A DNA stretch of 8,296 nucleotides, taken from contig CANPNN010000053.1 in NCBI GenBank assembly GCA_947575475.1, positions 1 to 8,296 of the forward strand, given 5' to 3'. Source of the stretch: an uncultured Pseudoflavonifractor sp. Lineage in GTDB: Bacteria; Bacillota_A; Clostridia; Oscillospirales; Oscillospiraceae. The translations under genes and the position numbers were made by a program. Within the stretch, counting starts at the first letter, position 1; each line of letters starts with the position of its first letter. Below, one piece after another: positions 6,871-8,296 of this stretch. The notes beneath the pieces are model-generated. The model was not told the origin of the DNA. It did not search any database and saw only the letters and a program-made list of their open reading frames with translations.

Positions 6871-7484
6871 GGCTGATGGCCATTTTCGGTATTCTCCTGC
6901 TTCTTTTGTCTGCTGGGTACCAGCCAACAAATATTCCAACTGGGGAGGAATCGGCAGTGTCTGTTATGGATGATGTGAACCGGCTCAACTCCATGCGGGA
7001 TCTGGATGAGATATTTGCGCTGGAGGGTGACAACGAGTTTAGTATCGCCCTCTCCTCCGCCTTGGAGGATTGGACAGAGTATGGAGAACATTTGGAGGAG
7101 CTTTCCCCGGAAGCCCGGATATTCTATCTCTGTAATGCCATAGAGCGGGATGTAAACTGCGACGGTTTTCTCGGCTATATTTTTGAGCATGACGGCTGCT
7201 ACGCCACAGAGACGGTGGTCGCACTGGAAACCATTGGGGCTCCCAAGACCGCAGACATTCTTCGCCGGGCCATCGCCCTTCTGCCAAATGGAGTGTGTCC
7301 CACGGATTATTTTGAGCGCGAAGATATCCTTTTTACGGACTATGACGGCTATTCCAGCGCATACAGCGAGCTGGACGAGGAGTTCTACTCCTACCCCGAT
7401 GGGGTCCTGTGGCAGCTTAACGCCGCTTATGCAAGGGCCCGCCGGGATTCTTTTTCCGCGCCGGGGGAGGGCGCGAAGCCGTAA
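6867..7484 (+). CDS. Exported DUF4375 (DMP19-like) protein with an altered lipobox (205 aa)
   Basis: Seen: the start ATG overlaps the nadE stop (ATGA) and follows GGAGGG (6855-6860) at 6 bases, so it is translationally coupled to nadE. The N-terminus (MRLMAIFGILLLLLSAG) is a signal-peptide-like segment that reads like a lipobox, except that the position expected for Cys is Tyr18 (codon TAC, one base from TGC). Residues about 80-190 resemble the DMP19/DUF4375 family: FYLCNAIERDVNCDGFLGYI, then VALETIGAPKTADILRRA, and a C-terminal ELDEEFY plus LWQLNAAYAR. The family's function is not well established; relatives are small acidic proteins, some found in immunity-type contexts, and I assign none here. 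The product may be released or membrane-held by its hydrophobic N-terminus instead of lipid-anchored. A functional tie to NAD synthesis is not implied by the coupling alone. Confidence 0.83.
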   Translation: MRLMAIFGILLLLLSAGYQPTNIPTGEESAVSVMDDVNRLNSMRDLDEIFALEGDNEFSIALSSALEDWTEYGEHLEELSPEARIFYLCNAIERDVNCDGFLGYIFEHDGCYATETVVALETIGAPKTADILRRAIALLPNGVCPTDYFEREDILFTDYDGYSSAYSELDEEFYSYPDGVLWQLNAAYARARRDSFSAPGEGAKP

Positions 7485-7523
7485 GGCGGCCCGGCCCCCT
7501 ACGGATATGTGAGCTGACGGGAG

Positions 7524-7563
7524 AAAGGGGCCGGGAGCCTATGCCGCTCCCGGTCCCTTTTTT
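7524..7563 (+). terminator. Intrinsic terminator after the nadE-DUF4375 operon
   Basis: Arms 7524-7538 and 7546-7560 form a 15-bp stem with one G-U pair and a 7-base loop (CTATGCC). The top half is eight straight pairs, mostly G-C, and the stem runs into TTTTTT (7558-7563). It starts 39 bases after the stop at 7484. It also lies directly beyond the ancestral stop of the minus-strand HTH pseudogene (7564), so it could end that transcript too, though the minus-strand T run is shorter. Confidence 0.9.
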
Positions 7564-7765
7564 CTATTCCTCCACATATTCGATGATATTCCTCTACCCG
7601 GCAGTGGAGGATACGGCAGAGGTCGTCGATTTTTGTGGTGGTAACAGCCTTATTCTTTCTCATGCGTTGAATCGTAGAACTGCTAATTTACAGTTTATTT
7701 ATGAGCATATAGGCAGATATGCCTTTTTCTTTCCGTGTCCCCCAAAAAGGATCATACTGAATCAT
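7564..7765 (-). pseudogene. Broken XRE-type HTH regulator (HTH_26-like), one stop and one frameshift
   Basis: Seen: the minus strand from ATG 7765, after a ribosome binding site AAGGCGGGG (7772-7780), reads MIQYDPFWGTRKEKGISAY and MLINKL, then TAA at 7690-7688. The same frame continues as ISSSTIQRMRKNKAV and TTTKIDDLCRILHCRVE. This is the full pattern of the roughly 65-aa Cro/C1-type HTH proteins common in Clostridia (DPFW..L..KGIS.Y.LI, S.STI.R.R.NK..TT, DLC.IL.C.VEDII). The stop sits just before the recognition helix; the codon was probably CAA or similar. Near the end, one extra A at about 7589-7590 shifts the frame. Removing it gives VEDIIEYVEE and TAG at 7566-7564, the normal family ending. 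Two independent lesions make a sequencing slip unlikely as the whole explanation. The downstream HTH half could only be made by re-initiation at the ATG 7663. It is divergent from a second broken HTH gene. Confidence 0.8.
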
Positions 7766-7790
7766 GTTTCACCCCGCCTTTCTAATTCCT

Positions 7791-7796
7791 ATCATA
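7791..7796 (-). promoter_or_regulatory. Possible -10 element of the HTH pseudogene
   Basis: TATGAT on the minus strand lies 10 bases before the ribosome binding site of the pseudogene at 7765. The sequence 17 bases upstream (CAGTCG) is a poor -35 and lies inside the dyad at 7812-7827, so a regulated or decayed promoter is possible. Confidence 0.35.
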
Positions 7797-7811
7797 ATCC
7801 GTAGTTACTTA

Positions 7812-7827
7812 TTCGACTGTAGTCTAA
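7812..7827. promoter_or_regulatory. Operator-like dyad between the two HTH genes
   Basis: TTCGACTGTAGTCTAA has arms TTCGACT and AGTCTAA that match as an inverted repeat at six of seven positions around a GT centre. The half-site TCGACT recurs as a direct repeat 18 bases later (7831-7836). It covers the -35 of the plus-strand promoter and the expected -35 of the minus-strand one, as expected for a repressor site in a divergent HTH switch. Binding is inferred. Confidence 0.45.
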
Positions 7828-7841
7828 GTATCGACTATAAC
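7813..7841 (+). promoter_or_regulatory. Probable promoter of the plus-strand HTH gene
   Basis: TCGACT (7813-7818, four of six to TTGACA) and TATAAC (7836-7841, five of six to TATAAT) are separated by 17 bases. Transcription would start near 7848, just at the GTG 7852. The ribosome binding site GAGGG (7843-7847) would then be at or before the RNA end, so either the start site is further upstream or the element is only a chance match. Confidence 0.4.
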
Positions 7842-7851
7842 AGAGGGTAAG

Positions 7852-8084
7852 GTGATCGTTACGAACAAGCCCTAAATCCTGCCTGTCCCAATATCCGGCG
7901 TTACCGGGAGGCCGCGGGACTGACCCGCGCCGCCCTGGCCCGGCAGCTGCGGGAGCGGGGGTATGTCATCACGCCGCGGCGCGTCAAAAGGATCGAAGAA
8001 CAGACCGCCTGCGTCCGTATCAACGGCCTTGTGGCCTTCGCCCGCTTTTTTAAGGTCAGGATCGCCGACCTGTTTGCGGAATAG
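7852..8084 (+). pseudogene. Small XRE-type HTH protein gene, frame broken near its start
   Basis: Seen: the frame ending at TAG 8082-8084 reads NPACPNIRRYREAAGLTRA, then ALARQLRERGYVITPRRV, then KRIEEQTACVRI and FARFFKVRIADLFAE. It matches small Cro/C1-type HTH proteins of about 70 aa (an N-terminal IR..RE..GLT...LA, an IE.Q motif, and a closing A..F.V.I.DLF). That frame opens after a TAA (7848-7850) and contains no ATG, GTG or TTG before the conserved region. A GTG at 7852, 4 bases after GAGGG, is in another frame and stops at 7873-7875 after the codons for MIVTNKP. One lost base near 7873 would join the two into an ordinary gene. The gene is therefore probably inactivated by a 1-base deletion; a non-standard start or a sequencing error are the alternatives. 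High GC here contrasts with the AT-rich pseudogene next to it. Confidence 0.6.
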
Positions 8085-8085
8085 C

Positions 8086-8119
8086 AAAAGGCCCGGAACC
8101 TTACGGTTCCGGGCCTTTT
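8086..8119. terminator. Bidirectional terminator between the HTH remnant and enolase
   Basis: A perfect 15-bp stem (8086-8100 with 8105-8119) around the loop TTAC, with A and T runs at the ends so it works on either strand. It starts one base after the HTH stop and lies 10 bases beyond the enolase stop, so it most likely ends the highly expressed enolase transcript on the minus strand. Confidence 0.92.
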
Positions 8120-8129
8120 ATTGGCTTTC

Positions 8130-8296
<167 letters not shown>

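Noticed and set aside
5947..6939. Minus-strand frame opposite the NadE synthetase domain
   Set aside because: Composition is that of an antisense shadow, and it runs through the conserved P-loop region of nadE.
7541..7804. Plus-strand 87-aa frame
   Set aside because: It begins in the loop of the terminator and is antisense to the HTH pseudogene, whose protein pattern explains this DNA better.
7872..8087. Minus-strand 71-aa frame
   Set aside because: Antisense to the HTH-like plus-strand sequence; no ribosome binding site or domain.

Overview
This GC-rich window has strong purine-rich ribosome binding sites, short intergenic gaps, several small lipoproteins and Firmicutes-type families (PepV, YheO-like regulator, glutamine-dependent NadE, enolase). 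It looks like chromosomal DNA of a Gram-positive anaerobe of the Oscillospiraceae type (Flavonifractor/Intestinimonas/Lawsonibacter-like). That placement is inferred from style and protein resemblance, not from a marker gene.

Layout. (1) Positions 76-1750, plus strand: an uncharacterised 332-aa lipoprotein, then a 202-aa SSB-like protein made of two OB-fold halves. The ribosome binding site of the second gene lies inside a perfect 8-bp inverted repeat. A perfect 18-bp stem at 1749-1788 ends this transcript and the one converging on it. (2) Positions 1791-4662, minus strand: a compact operon read from a good sigma-A promoter at about 4634-4662. It runs from a YheO-like PAS/HTH regulator (GTG start) to the M20 dipeptidase PepV to a small lipoprotein, and then to the shared terminator. 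The layout suggests peptide or amino-acid use under a small-molecule-sensing regulator. (3) Positions 4663-4932: the divergent intergenic region, with an unexplained 17-bp terminator-like hairpin and the nadE promoter. (4) Positions 4933-7484, plus strand: glutamine-hydrolysing NAD+ synthetase, overlapping by ATGA a small exported DUF4375-like protein whose expected lipobox cysteine is a tyrosine. A strong terminator follows at about 7524-7563. (5) Positions 7564-8084: two divergently arranged small XRE-type helix-turn-helix genes, both apparently broken, with promoter and operator-like dyads between them. They read as the fossil of a divergent regulatory switch, perhaps a mobile-element remnant. 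(6) Positions 8086-8296: a perfect 15-bp terminator stem and the 3' end of enolase on the minus strand.

Most of the window is ordinary housekeeping DNA. The parts that deserve a second look are the degraded HTH pair, the tandem OB-fold SSB paralog with its masked ribosome binding site, the orphan hairpin upstream of nadE, and the lost lipobox. I saw no CRISPR array, rRNA, tRNA, transposase or defence system.
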